Source: CAVQEK01 sp963711495 | GTDB lineage: Bacteria; Bacteroidota; Bacteroidia; Cytophagales; Cyclobacteriaceae | Assembly (NCBI GenBank): GCA_963711495.1 | Contig: CAVQEK010000004.1 | Span: 558,001 to 622,000, forward strand | DNA length: 64,000 bases | Reading direction: 5' to 3' | Shown here: positions 53,159-62,431 of the stretch, piece by piece | Numbering within the stretch: position 1 is the first letter of the stretch | Layout: each line of letters opens with the position of its first letter | Notes under the pieces: generated by a model | The model's input: only the letters and a program-made list of their open reading frames with translations | The model's database searches: none | Told to the model about the DNA's origin: nothing | Program-made: the position numbers and the translations under genes

Positions 53159-53965
53159 GTGAAAAATATTCTTTTTACAATTGCCTTAACTGTCATTGTT
53201 TTACTCAGTTCTTTTACCCCGGCAGACAAGCGAGATTTACGCATCAACACCGTAGTTATCGATGCCGGGCATGGTGGCAAAGATACTGGAACTGTGGGTG
53301 CAATTTCAAAGGAAAAAGACGTCGCTTTGAAAATCGCACTGGACCTTGGCAAAACCATTAATGAATATCTTAAGGATGTAAAAGTAATTTACACGCGCTC
53401 GACAGATGAATTTATTGAATTGGAACAGCGTGCAGAAATAGCCAACAAAAATAGTGCAGATCTTTTCATATCAATCCATGCGAATTCACTGCCAAGAAAT
53501 ACAAGTGATGAAAGAAAAGCCTCTATATATGGCACAGAAACTTATGTGATGGGATTGCATACTTCGGAAGCCAACTTTGAAGTGGCAAAAAGGGAAAATT
53601 CAGTGATCCTGCTCGAGCCAAACAATCAAGAAGTATATGAAGGTTTTGATCCCAACTCCCCTGAATCCTATATATTATTCTCACTATACCAGAGTGCTTA
53701 TCTCGAAAACAGTCTCGATCTTGCAGAAAAAATAGAACAACAATTCAAAAATAGGGTGGGCAGAAGAAGTCGCGGAGTGCGGCAGGCAGGTTTTTGGGTA
53801 TTGTACAGGACGTCAATGCCCAGCGTGTTGGTGGAAGTGGGGTATTTGAGCAACCCCAAAGAGGAAAAATATTTAAATGACCCATTGGGTCAGACATACA
53901 TTGCTTCAGGTATTTTTAGGGCTTTCAGAGATTATAAGGAGGAAATTGAATCATCCATCAACTAA
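53159..53965 (+). CDS. N-acetylmuramoyl-L-alanine amidase (Amidase_3)
   Basis: 268 residues with a GTG at 53159, giving KNILFTIALTVIVLLSSFTP as signal peptide; a TTG at 53135 is the alternative. Amidase_3 blocks: VVIDAGHGGKDTG (zinc His), IEQRA-like ELEQRAEIANK, LFISIHANS (second His) and SVLVEVGYLSNPKEEKYL with the catalytic Glu. It splits peptide stems from peptidoglycan during cell separation. Divergent from lptD and followed after 12 bases by the MlaD gene. Confidence 0.94.
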   Translation: MKNILFTIALTVIVLLSSFTPADKRDLRINTVVIDAGHGGKDTGTVGAISKEKDVALKIALDLGKTINEYLKDVKVIYTRSTDEFIELEQRAEIANKNSADLFISIHANSLPRNTSDERKASIYGTETYVMGLHTSEANFEVAKRENSVILLEPNNQEVYEGFDPNSPESYILFSLYQSAYLENSLDLAEKIEQQFKNRVGRRSRGVRQAGFWVLYRTSMPSVLVEVGYLSNPKEEKYLNDPLGQTYIASGIFRAFRDYKEEIESSIN

Positions 53966-53977
53966 ACCAAAATTTAC

Positions 53978-54934
53978 GTGCGATATTCCAAAGAAGTTAA
54001 AGTAGGTTTACTGGCCATTGTTTCACTAACCATCTTATATGTTGGTTTTTACTATCTCAAAGGCATAGATTTTCTTGAGAAAAACAGCGAATATTATGCA
54101 GTTTATGATAATATAGACGGGCTGACTATTTCAAATCCTGTTGTGATCAATGGCCTTCGGGTTGGCCGTGTGAATGAGATACAGATCTTGCAAAACAGGA
54201 ACAACAAAATTCTTGTTGAACTCAATGTCAACAGTGATATTAAACTTACCAAAGGAACATTGGCCAAACTGGTTAATCTCACATTTCTGGGCGATAAGGC
54301 CATTGAGCTGGTTCTATCGGATTCAACAATGGCTTATTATAAAAGTGGGGACACTTTGCGGGCACAGGTAGTTCCGGGATTTACCGAGTCACTGAAGGCG
54401 AATGCCGGTCCGGTGGCGGCCAACCTGGAAACGACTATTACCAAGATCAATACAGCATTTGACAATTTCAATAAAAACAATGAAAACATCAGTAACACGC
54501 TGAAGAACCTATCTGAAATTTCTGCACAATTAAATGAAGACTTGCCATCCATAAAATCAAAATTGAGCGTATTGCTGGATAACCTGAATAAAAATTCAAA
54601 CCTACTGACCGAAACGCTAACTGGTTTGAAACCAATCTTAAACAAAATGGATCAGGTAGCTGATTCTCTGGTTGTTTTGCGGCTCAATGAAATGCTGGAA
54701 AAAACCCAGGTTACCGTAGATAATTTAAATGCCAACCTCGTCGCTATCAAGGATGGAACAGGCACCCTGGGAAAGTTAGTATATAATGATTCATTGTATA
54801 ATAACCTGAATAGTTCCGCCAAAAGTCTCGATCTGCTATTGACCGACTTGCGGGAACGCCCGAAAAGGTATGTTCATTTCTCGCTCTTTGGCGGAGGAGG
54901 CAAAGACAAGAAAAAGGATGAAAATCCAGAATAG
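53978..54934 (+). CDS. MlaD/MCE-family lipid-transport protein
   Basis: 318 residues with a GTG start at 53978. One N-terminal membrane helix (about 6-24, VKVGLLAIVSLTILYVGFYYLKG), then an MCE domain (NIDGLTISNPVVINGLRVG, LTKGTLAKLVNLTFLGDKAI). Residues about 145-300 are helical coiled-coil-like, as in MCE tunnel-forming proteins. Substrate-binding subunit of a phospholipid transport system (Mla or PqiB-like); the ATPase and permease are not in the window. C-terminus is charged (GKDKKKDENPE). Confidence 0.93.
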   Translation: MRYSKEVKVGLLAIVSLTILYVGFYYLKGIDFLEKNSEYYAVYDNIDGLTISNPVVINGLRVGRVNEIQILQNRNNKILVELNVNSDIKLTKGTLAKLVNLTFLGDKAIELVLSDSTMAYYKSGDTLRAQVVPGFTESLKANAGPVAANLETTITKINTAFDNFNKNNENISNTLKNLSEISAQLNEDLPSIKSKLSVLLDNLNKNSNLLTETLTGLKPILNKMDQVADSLVVLRLNEMLEKTQVTVDNLNANLVAIKDGTGTLGKLVYNDSLYNNLNSSAKSLDLLLTDLRERPKRYVHFSLFGGGGKDKKKDENPE

Positions 54935-55040
54935 CCGCCAAAAAAAATATTACTTCCTGCCAAACATTTTCATTCCTTGATTTTTATCATTATAATTCAG
55001 AAGGTGGTTAGATAAATTTGTATTCATAATATAATCGTTG

Positions 55041-55904
55041 ATGGAGAAATCACTTGATCAAAAAGAACTGAAAGCCCTGGTATCGCTGCTTGATGACGAG
55101 GATTTTGACATTGTAAGACATGTAGAGGAAAAAATCATTTCTATCGGCAATGATGCTATTCCGTTTCTTGAAGAGGAATGGGAGAAAAGTTTTAACCCGA
55201 TACTTCAGCGGAAGATTGAGGATCTTATCCATACCTTACAATTTGATCAACTCAGGGAAAAACTACAGAGATGGCACGAAGAAGGCGGCAATGACTTGCT
55301 GGAAGGCATGTGGTTGGTAGCCACCTATCAATATCCTGATTTGGAATTGACTTTCCTCAAACAGCAAATTGAACAAATTTATTATGATGCCTGGCTCGAA
55401 TTCAGAAAAGACATTCATCCGCTGGACCAGGTGAAAGTGTTGAACAATGTCCTATTCAACAAACATAAATTTAGTGCCAATACCAAACATTTTCATTCCC
55501 CTGGAAATTCGATGATTAATGTGGTACTTGAAACAAAAAAAGGCAACCCGATTTCGTTGTGTGTGTTGTATATTCTGGTAGCTCAAAAGCTTGAAATGCC
55601 TCTTTATGGCGTAAACCTGCCCAACCTGTTTATTTGTACCTATAAATCTCCTGCAATCCAGTTCTATATCAATGCATTCAACAAAGGATTGATTTTTAGC
55701 AGGTCAGACATCGACAATTATATACAGCAATTGCGCGTGAACCCGGCGGATATTTTTTATGATCCCTGCAACAATCGCGATATCATAAAAAGGGTATTGC
55801 GCAATCTTATAATTTCCTTCGAAAAAATTGGGGATCACTACAAATCAGATGAAGTCAAACAATTACTGCATGTGATTTCTGAAATCGGAGAGTCCGATAT
55901 TTAG
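55041..55904 (+). CDS. SirB1-like transglutaminase-fold protein with altered active-site residues
   Basis: 287 residues from ATG 55041 (a TTG precedes it in frame). The N-terminal HEAT-like helical part is followed by the SirB1/Transglut_core2 block NPISLCVLYILVAQKL. In the family the next motif usually ends in a His within (L/F)P.HF; here LPNLFI has no His, and the acidic residue after it is also changed (INAFNKG for IDPFxGG). So protease or transferase activity is unlikely and a binding role is more plausible. It is a lone gene between mlaD and mgtE. Confidence 0.83.
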   Translation: MEKSLDQKELKALVSLLDDEDFDIVRHVEEKIISIGNDAIPFLEEEWEKSFNPILQRKIEDLIHTLQFDQLREKLQRWHEEGGNDLLEGMWLVATYQYPDLELTFLKQQIEQIYYDAWLEFRKDIHPLDQVKVLNNVLFNKHKFSANTKHFHSPGNSMINVVLETKKGNPISLCVLYILVAQKLEMPLYGVNLPNLFICTYKSPAIQFYINAFNKGLIFSRSDIDNYIQQLRVNPADIFYDPCNNRDIIKRVLRNLIISFEKIGDHYKSDEVKQLLHVISEIGESDI

Positions 55905-56106
55905 CCAATTCGTGACGGATACCTTTTTATGATGGCCCACTTCCGGAAGGTTTAGATAACACACAAATAAAACCTTATTTTTTCCAGGGTCTTTATCATT
56001 CAGTGACAAAGAGCTGTATCGTTGAAGGCATATTCAGGTCCTTTAAAATAAATCAGATTCGGTTTATAAGGTTTGCCATTATTATTTGTGACTTTTGGCC
56101 TGAAAA

Positions 56107-56139
56107 TTTGAAATAAGTGGAAATGCTCCCATATATTTG
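56107..56139 (+). promoter_or_regulatory. mgtE promoter
   Basis: TTTG at 56107-56110, 21 bases, then TATATTTG at 56132-56139: a near-perfect Bacteroidota promoter. Leader about 55-60 bases before ATG 56200. Confidence 0.65.
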
Positions 56140-56199
56140 CAGCTATTTTGGTCATGTTTGGAGTTGAATAATATCCTGATCTTAATCGTATAATGAAGT

Positions 56200-57606
56200 A
56201 TGCAAATGCCAGAGAATCAAGATATTCAGTATAGTGAACTCACCGTAGAGGAATTATCACAAATCCTTTTGGAAAGTGAGGACGATACTATCCGCGATTT
56301 GGTTCGCAACATTCCGGGGCATTTACTGGCGGGAGTGCTGAATGAAACGGAGGATCTGAATATTATTAAGATCCTGGAGTTTTTGGATGTTGACGATTGG
56401 GTTGAGATTTTTGAACAACTGGAATTTGACCGGCAACTGGATTTGTTGAGGAATCTCCCATTAAAGCAGATTGTATTTCTGCTCAACGAGATTTCGCCTG
56501 ACGACCGTACTGCTTTTTTTGAACAACTGCCTGCAGCACAACTCAAAAAGTGGTTAAATGTCCTTTCCCCCGAAGAAAGGAAAATGGCCAACAGCCTGCT
56601 ACACTACCCGGTAGAAAGTATCGGCCGTATGATGACGCCGGAATATATCAGTGTAAAGGAAGACTGGACAATAGAGATAGCATTAAGTCATATTCGCAAG
56701 CACGGTCACGACAGTGAAACACTCAATGTTATTTATGTGGTGGACGAGCAGGGCAAACTGATCGATGACCTGAAGATCAGGGAAATTCTTTTATCGCCGT
56801 TAAACATGAAAATATCGGATATCATGGATGGTCAATTTGTGGCACTCAATGCCTACGATGATCAGGAGAAAGCCATCCGGGTATTCAAAGATACTGACCG
56901 TTTTGCCCTGCCGGTTACGGATTTTGGTGGTTTATTATTGGGTATTGTCACTACTGACGACATGTTGGACGTGATTGAACAGGAAGATACTGAAGATATT
57001 TATAAATTTGGCGGTAGCGAAGCATTCAATGAACCTTATTTTAGAATATCATTCTTTAAAATGGTTCAGAAACGGGCTGGTTGGTTGGTGATCCTGTTTA
57101 TTGGTGAGATGCTCACAGCGACTGCTATGGGCGTGTTCGAGGATCAAATCAGCAAAGCGGTCGTGCTGGCATTGTTTGTGCCATTAATCATATCAAGTGG
57201 TGGTAATTCCGGTTCACAGGCTGCCACCATCATTATTCGCGCAATGGCACTGGGTGATTTGCGATTGGCCGACTGGTGGCGGGTGATGCGTCGCGAAATT
57301 TTTTCGGGATTGATGTTGGGGGCCATTCTGGGAGTTGTGGGATTTTTGCGCATATCAATTTGGACATTATTCACCAATATTTATGGCGATCACTGGTTAT
57401 TGGTGGCATTTACTGTCGGTTTTTCATTGGTTGGTGTAGTGATGTGGGGGACACTTTCCGGTTCGATGCTTCCCATTGTATTGCGAAAGTTTGGTTTTGA
57501 CCCCGCTACCTCATCAGCGCCATTCGTAGCAACGATTGTAGATGTGACCGGGCTGGTAATTTATTTTACGGTGGCCATATTATTATTGAAAGGGACGCTT
57601 TTGTAA
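56200..57606 (+). CDS. mgtE: Magnesium transporter MgtE
   Basis: 468 residues. N-terminal helical superhelix (about 1-130, with LLNEISPDDRTAFFEQLP), two CBS domains (about 140-265, SIGRMMTPEYISV and KISDIMDGQFVALN), and a transmembrane region of five helices (about 290-468) with the signature PLIISSGGNSGSQAATIIIRA. The CBS and N domains sense Mg2+ and close the channel. A start at ATG 56206 is possible but does not change the family match. The divergent side contains a good promoter. Confidence 0.95.
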   Translation: MQMPENQDIQYSELTVEELSQILLESEDDTIRDLVRNIPGHLLAGVLNETEDLNIIKILEFLDVDDWVEIFEQLEFDRQLDLLRNLPLKQIVFLLNEISPDDRTAFFEQLPAAQLKKWLNVLSPEERKMANSLLHYPVESIGRMMTPEYISVKEDWTIEIALSHIRKHGHDSETLNVIYVVDEQGKLIDDLKIREILLSPLNMKISDIMDGQFVALNAYDDQEKAIRVFKDTDRFALPVTDFGGLLLGIVTTDDMLDVIEQEDTEDIYKFGGSEAFNEPYFRISFFKMVQKRAGWLVILFIGEMLTATAMGVFEDQISKAVVLALFVPLIISSGGNSGSQAATIIIRAMALGDLRLADWWRVMRREIFSGLMLGAILGVVGFLRISIWTLFTNIYGDHWLLVAFTVGFSLVGVVMWGTLSGSMLPIVLRKFGFDPATSSAPFVATIVDVTGLVIYFTVAILLLKGTLL

Positions 57607-57646
57607 TGCGATCTATAAAACCGAAAACTTTTTATCGCTGATTTAT

Positions 57647-58423
57647 ATGAATTTTATACAATCAATTATTCTGGGCATCGTCGAGGGACTAACCGAATTT
57701 CTTCCGGTTTCTTCCACAGGACACATGATCCTCGCGTCTTACTTGTTGAAAATACAGGAAAATGAATTTTTAAAAACTTTCGAGATCGTAATCCAAATCG
57801 GGGCGATCCTCGCCATTGTTGCCCTTTATGTCAGAAGATTTCTTACCAGCTTTACTATATACCTTAAACTCATTGTAGCATTTATCCCGACCGGAATAAT
57901 TGGTCTGTTGGCTTACAAAATTATCAAGACCTATTTATTCAGTCCGCTGGTAGTATCCATTAGTCTGGTAGTTGGAGGAATTGTCCTCATACTCATCGAT
58001 AGAAAGGTAGAACAAGGGGAATCGCAGTGGGAAGATGTCGAAAATATTTCTTATCGCAATGCATTTTTCATCGGATTGATTCAATGTTTTTCAATGGTCC
58101 CGGGTGTATCCCGTGCTGCCGCAACCATCATTGGGGGTGTTTTTAATGGTTTTGACAAACGGCAGGCTGCGGAGTTTTCTTTCCTGTTGGCTGTTCCCAC
58201 TATGTTTGCAGCGAGTGGTTACGACTTGCTCAAAACCGATCTGGTTTTTACGCATGACAATTTGATTCTCCTCGCTACTGGACTGGTTGTTGCGTTTATT
58301 ACAGCCTGGATCGCTGTTAAAGCTTTTCTGATTATACTGAAACGTTATGGTTTCAGACATTTTGGGTATTATCGAATCATCATCGGCATTGTTTTTCTTC
58401 TGATTTTTTATTTCAGTATTTAG
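57647..58423 (+). CDS. uppP: Undecaprenyl-diphosphatase
   Basis: 258 residues, about seven membrane helices. Family motifs: IILGIVEGLTEFLPVSSTGHM near the N-terminus and GLIQCFSMVPGVSRAAATIIGG in the middle, with the catalytic Glu and Arg. It recycles undecaprenyl diphosphate to the monophosphate lipid carrier for peptidoglycan and polysaccharide synthesis. About 40 bases after mgtE, so perhaps in one transcript. Confidence 0.96.
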   Translation: MNFIQSIILGIVEGLTEFLPVSSTGHMILASYLLKIQENEFLKTFEIVIQIGAILAIVALYVRRFLTSFTIYLKLIVAFIPTGIIGLLAYKIIKTYLFSPLVVSISLVVGGIVLILIDRKVEQGESQWEDVENISYRNAFFIGLIQCFSMVPGVSRAAATIIGGVFNGFDKRQAAEFSFLLAVPTMFAASGYDLLKTDLVFTHDNLILLATGLVVAFITAWIAVKAFLIILKRYGFRHFGYYRIIIGIVFLLIFYFSI

Positions 58424-58759
58424 AAATTATCCAATAATGTGGGCAAGACCGTAACAAATGAACTTTTCAATGCTCACAGTCAGCCACGCTAAAACTACAT
58501 CACCAGGATTTTACTGCTATCCAAGCCTGTCTTAGTTTTTTATTCGTAATCATCGGTTTCATTCAATTGAAAATGCAGTACTTAAAAACGAGGTGTTATT
58601 GGGCTGGAATAAGCGCTATTTTCCTTGTATTTTAGTCCAACATGTATCCATAGAATTGAAAATTAGTTTTTTCATTCATTTGGGAACTGATTGACAGCTA
58701 CATCGGGTTATACATAAAACTTCAAATGAATTAATTTTTTAATTGGCAATTTCTAATTC
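58424..58759. other. Intergenic region between uppP and the cupin gene
   Basis: 336 bases without a gene. I see no convincing terminator or promoter beyond scattered AT-rich words. Confidence 0.5.
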
Positions 58760-59107
58760 ATGGATACGTCCGAAAAACCAAGTGTTGCGTCTGCTGATTT
58801 TGTTTTTGATTTTCCAGATGACAGTGAACAATATCATTGTATGATAAAACCTGGTGTGAGTGTAAAAATGAAATCAGGTTTGGTAACACTGCAGCCAGGC
58901 ACTAGCGTAGGAACCCACAGCACTGAAAATCGCGAAGAGATGTTGATCATCTTGTCGGGAACTGGAGAATTATTGATCGAAAATGAAGTGTGCCATGTGC
59001 TGCACAAAGATCGTATAGCTTACATACCTCCTTTCACACAACACAATGTCCGCAATATTGGAATTGAAGTACTGAAATACATTTTCGTCGTAACTCCAAC
59101 TGATTGA
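58760..59107 (+). CDS. Small cupin-domain protein
   Basis: 115 residues, a single cupin barrel. The first motif reads PGTSVGTHSTENREEMLIIL with only one of the usual two histidines of HxH, plus Glu in REEM; the second motif PPFTQHNVRNIG keeps its His. So a metal site with His, Glu and His may form. Function unknown (isomerase, binding or regulatory). No signal peptide. It converges with the phosphopantetheinyl transferase gene, 8 bases apart. Confidence 0.82.
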   Translation: MDTSEKPSVASADFVFDFPDDSEQYHCMIKPGVSVKMKSGLVTLQPGTSVGTHSTENREEMLIILSGTGELLIENEVCHVLHKDRIAYIPPFTQHNVRNIGIEVLKYIFVVTPTD

Positions 59108-59115
59108 ATTTTATT

Positions 59116-59751
59116 TCAGAAACAATAACTGATAATGTGTCCCTTTAATTCGCGATAGTTCAGGGCGATTTTTACTGCGTGTCCATTTGTGACAAATTCT
59201 GAACGGATCACATCACGTCTGATGAGGTTGAATGGATATATCCGGATATTTTTCTTGAAACTTAAACCTCGTTTACCATTGAGTTTGAAAATGGCTTCTT
59301 TACCTGTCCAGTAAACACACAATTTTTTAAAATCACCGCCTGTATCCAAAAATTCCCCGTCATTGAGAAATCGATGAGCGATGCGCCCAAGTTTTTCTAC
59401 CGGTTTTTCAATATCGATCCCCACAGGCAATTTTTTGTGTACAATGGCCACGGCGTAGGGGAAAGAATGGGATATGGAAATATGATAATTCAGATCGACT
59501 AAAAAGGGCTTGTCGTTTTCATCCTTCATAATGCCTTTATATTCCTTGCCCATTGTTCTGATAATCTCCTGAAGGCAATTCCTGGACGCCAAGCGTTCTT
59601 TTTGTTTAATAGGGTGACTGATCAATTGAAGCTCGGCTTCACCAAATTCGCTGAGTACTACCCTCCGGCGCAATTCATTTACTGTTTCCGTAATTTCCCA
59701 CAAACACCAGTAAGCATTACTCCCGATCTTGTCTAATTTTGCAATGGGCAT
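59116..59751 (-). CDS. Sfp-type 4'-phosphopantetheinyl transferase
   Basis: 211 residues. Attaches phosphopantetheine from CoA to carrier proteins. Conserved motifs: VGIDIEKP (magnesium-binding Asp and Glu), and CVYWTGKEAIFKLNGK (the WxxKEA block). N-terminal ISISHSFPYAVAI includes the ISHS block. Smaller than Sfp (about 224) but complete. It may serve a fatty-acid, polyketide or siderophore-like carrier; no carrier or synthase gene is nearby, so a housekeeping ACP is more likely. Confidence 0.92.
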   Translation of the reverse strand: MPIAKLDKIGSNAYWCLWEITETVNELRRRVVLSEFGEAELQLISHPIKQKERLASRNCLQEIIRTMGKEYKGIMKDENDKPFLVDLNYHISISHSFPYAVAIVHKKLPVGIDIEKPVEKLGRIAHRFLNDGEFLDTGGDFKKLCVYWTGKEAIFKLNGKRGLSFKKNIRIYPFNLIRRDVIRSEFVTNGHAVKIALNYRELKGHIISYCF

Positions 59752-59825
59752 AAAAGTGCAACTTCAATTTGAAATATTAACTTAATGAATCGCAGTCGAA
59801 AATTAACAATGAAAATGAAGAACTT

Positions 59826-59833
59826 TATATTTG
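59826..59833 (+). promoter_or_regulatory. Candidate -7 element for the WD40 gene
   Basis: TATATTTG, 79 bases before ATG 59913. Confidence 0.35.
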
Positions 59834-59912
59834 ACACCAATTAAATTGCATGCAACCAATGCTCATTTACCTTACGTATCTGGATTAATTAAAAATTTTA
59901 AGAGGAACAACC

Positions 59913-60824
59913 ATGAAAATAACCGTCCAAAAAAGATATACGCTGACAGGTCACAATGATTGCATTTACAATCTGAAACATGGCGAAAATGAACACATTG
60001 TATATTCGGCAGCCGGGGATGGCATGGTGGTGCGGTGGGATTTAAACGATCCTGAAAAAGGCAAGTTGGTCGCAAAAATGAATGCCTCCGTTTATGCCAT
60101 ACGGTTTGTACCTGAATTTCAAACCTTGATTATTGGACAGAATTACCAAGGCATCCATCTGATCAATATTGGAGATCCTCAATCGAGGCGTTCTCTGAAA
60201 CTTACTGAAACACAGATTTTCGATATTCAATATTTCGATCATCAAATCCTGGTTGGTACGGGTGACGGTTTGATTCTCGTTGTGGATTACGACAATTTAA
60301 CAGTCGTTAAGAAACTAAAAGTGTCTGATAAAAGCGTGCGTTCCATTGCCATTAATACCGAATTGGGCGATATGGCTGTGGGGCTTAGCGATAATTCCAT
60401 CAGGATTTTCGCACTGAAGGATTTCATGCCAAAATATCGGATTGATGCACATAAACTTTCGGTCTTTACCGTTGAATATTCAAAAGATAACCGCTATTTG
60501 GTCAGTGGCAGCCGTGATGCACATCTCAAATTCTGGGATACCAACGTTCATTATAGTTTAAAAGATTCTATTGTTGCTCATATGTATGCTATCAATTCAA
60601 TAAGTTTTAGTGACGATGGCCGGTTCTTCGCCACCGGATCGCTTGACAAGACGATGAAAATATGGGATACCAAAGCGCGAAAATTGCTGAAAGTGATAGA
60701 CCGGGCACGGTATGGAGGTCATGTTTCGTCGGTCAACAAAATACTGTGGTTGAAGCGCAGCTTTGACTTATTATCAGCCAGTGATGACAAAACGATTAAG
60801 CTTTGGGATTTGCAGTTTAATTGA
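59913..60824 (+). CDS. WD40-repeat protein
   Basis: 303 residues, seven likely blades of a beta-propeller. Typical ends are visible: VYSAAGDGMVVRWDLND, AVGLSDNSIRIFALKD, LVSGSRDAHLKFWDTN, FATGSLDKTMKIWDTK and LLSASDDKTIKLWDLQ, the last at the C-terminus. No signal peptide, so cytoplasmic. A scaffold or regulatory propeller with unknown partners. Stands alone before the DivIVA gene. Confidence 0.92.
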   Translation: MKITVQKRYTLTGHNDCIYNLKHGENEHIVYSAAGDGMVVRWDLNDPEKGKLVAKMNASVYAIRFVPEFQTLIIGQNYQGIHLINIGDPQSRRSLKLTETQIFDIQYFDHQILVGTGDGLILVVDYDNLTVVKKLKVSDKSVRSIAINTELGDMAVGLSDNSIRIFALKDFMPKYRIDAHKLSVFTVEYSKDNRYLVSGSRDAHLKFWDTNVHYSLKDSIVAHMYAINSISFSDDGRFFATGSLDKTMKIWDTKARKLLKVIDRARYGGHVSSVNKILWLKRSFDLLSASDDKTIKLWDLQFN

Positions 60825-60829
60825 TGACA

Positions 60830-60863
60830 TTTGCACAATTTTAAGGAAAAATTTGTAATTTTG
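60830..60863 (+). promoter_or_regulatory. Promoter of the DivIVA-folB unit
   Basis: TTTG at 60830-60833, 22 bases, then TAATTTTG at 60856-60863. Leader about 40 bases before ATG 60909. Confidence 0.55.
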
Positions 60864-60908
60864 GTGAAAATGACAAATCAGATTTGAAAATTCATAGTTA
60901 GGACCACG

Positions 60909-61631
60909 ATGAAAATTACCCCACTTGAAATAAGACAAAAGACTTTTGAGAAGTTATTCAGAGGTTACGATAAGGATGAAGTCAATGCCTACTTATTGTC
61001 TCTTTCTCATGAATGGGAAAAAATGCTCGATGAACAAAAAGAGTTGAAAATAAAACTGGAAGCTTCCGAAAAAGAGATCGCCAAGTTACGCGAAGTGGAG
61101 AGTTCTTTGTACAAAACGTTGAAAACAGCCGAAGATACCGGCGCCAATATGATTCAACAGGCCAACAAAGCCGCCGAATTGAGGTTAAAAGAAACCGAAA
61201 TGAAATCCGACAATATTTTGCGTGAGGCCAAAGCAAAAAGCAAGGAAATTATTGAAAAGACCGGAGCTGAAGCCAAGGAAATAATTTCCAATATGCTCGA
61301 TGAAGTAAAAACACTGGAGCAGAATTTCAATATGGCATTATCTCTAAAGGAAAGTTTGATCAGTGACCTGCGCAATTTGTCCAACGATACCCTCGACAGG
61401 GTGAAAAAATTCAGTGAGCGCAAGGAGCAACTCAACATCGATAAATTCATGAAAGAAGCCAGGGAATTTGCCAATAATTACGATTTGAAGAAATTTGATG
61501 TTCGTGAAGAAGACTTTGTTGATGAACTGGAACGAAAAGCAGAATTGAAAATGAAGTCGGAAAAGAAAAATTCTACCACTCCCGTGAACAATGACCAATC
61601 AGAAAAATCATTTTTCGACCTGATCGACTGA
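60909..61631 (+). CDS. DivIVA-domain coiled-coil protein
   Basis: 240 residues. N-terminal MKITPLEIRQKTFEKLFRGY with DKDEVNAYLLSLSHEWE is the DivIVA motif (a short amphipathic membrane-binding loop). The next 150 residues are an almost unbroken charged coiled coil, and the end (SEKSFFDLID) is acidic. DivIVA proteins mark curved membranes and septa in Gram-positive bacteria; in Bacteroidota related proteins are common but their role is unclear. It is followed after 8 bases by folB, so probably one operon. Confidence 0.9.
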   Translation: MKITPLEIRQKTFEKLFRGYDKDEVNAYLLSLSHEWEKMLDEQKELKIKLEASEKEIAKLREVESSLYKTLKTAEDTGANMIQQANKAAELRLKETEMKSDNILREAKAKSKEIIEKTGAEAKEIISNMLDEVKTLEQNFNMALSLKESLISDLRNLSNDTLDRVKKFSERKEQLNIDKFMKEAREFANNYDLKKFDVREEDFVDELERKAELKMKSEKKNSTTPVNNDQSEKSFFDLID

Positions 61632-61639
61632 AACCTGCC

Positions 61640-62002
61640 ATGGGGAAAATTACACTGGAAGGGTTGGAATTTTTTGCATTCCATGGCTACTATGATGAAG
61701 AACAAAAAATAGGTAACAAATATGGCGTTGATATTAGCGTGGAAACTTCCCTGGAAAAAGCCAGTGAAAAAGACCGGTTAGCCGATACCATCAATTACGA
61801 AGATCTTTATGAAATCATAAGGCAGGAAATGAAAATTCCTTCGCGGTTACTTGAAAATATCGGTAATCGTATCATCCATTCTGTTTTCGATAAATTTCCC
61901 CTTATTACAGCCATCGATATTTCTATCTCAAAATTCAACCCGCCCATTGGTGGGATTTGCCGGCGGGCAGTGGTAAGTATATCTAAAAAGCGTGACGATT
62001 AA
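61640..62002 (+). CDS. folB: Dihydroneopterin aldolase
   Basis: 120 residues. Folate pathway enzyme splitting glycolaldehyde from dihydroneopterin. Motifs: ITLEGLEFFAFHGYYDEEQKIG (catalytic region), LADTINYEDLYEII and ITAIDISISKFNPPIGG (catalytic Lys). Complete. Eight bases after the DivIVA gene, an odd but co-transcribed pair. Converges with the IscA-like gene. Confidence 0.95.
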   Translation: MGKITLEGLEFFAFHGYYDEEQKIGNKYGVDISVETSLEKASEKDRLADTINYEDLYEIIRQEMKIPSRLLENIGNRIIHSVFDKFPLITAIDISISKFNPPIGGICRRAVVSISKKRDD

Positions 62003-62019
62003 ATTCCTGTTCTGCCGGG

Positions 62020-62325
62020 TTATTCACTGCCAGGTAAAAACACAAATCCAACATCATCCGGTCCTTGGTGATAATCAATGATCTTACCAATCAGGTACAT
62101 GAGGTGCTTTTTGTCGACAAGGATATTGATCCCGTCATATTCATAACATTCATCCTGATCTCCGGGTTTGTCAAAACCCAGCAAATAGGAAATGCCGGCA
62201 CAGCCACCTCCTTTTATGCCTACCCTTAAATGGTAATCATCCGGTATTTTTTTATGCATCCTTATATTTTTGATCTCCTCCAGTGCCTTGTCAGAGAATT
62301 TTACGGGCGGTATTTTGGTAATCAT
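62020..62325 (-). CDS. HesB/IscA-family protein lacking the C-terminal Cys pair
   Basis: 101 residues. A-type iron-sulfur carrier fold: KFSDKALEEIKNIR, VGIKGGGCAGISYLLGF (first conserved Cys42) and GINILVDKKHLMYLIGKIIDY. In IscA, ErpA and SufA two more cysteines follow in a C-terminal CGCG(E)SF tail. Here the protein stops at GFVFLPGSE, before that tail. Neither of the other two frames past the stop restores it, so this is not a simple frameshift. Cluster carrying may be changed or lost. It is alone and convergent with folB. Confidence 0.86.
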   Translation of the reverse strand: MITKIPPVKFSDKALEEIKNIRMHKKIPDDYHLRVGIKGGGCAGISYLLGFDKPGDQDECYEYDGINILVDKKHLMYLIGKIIDYHQGPDDVGFVFLPGSE

Positions 62326-62431
62326 CGATATTTATCACTATTTAATCATTCACATTATCCCGGTTTGGTCGTAAAATTAATTAAATTTATCGCGCTTGCG
62401 ACTGCACATAGAATCTTAACTAATTTTTTAC

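Noticed and set aside
53083..53358. N-terminal extension of lptD
   Set aside because: The added 92 residues overlap the divergent amidase gene, and the GTG at 53082 gives a proper signal peptide.
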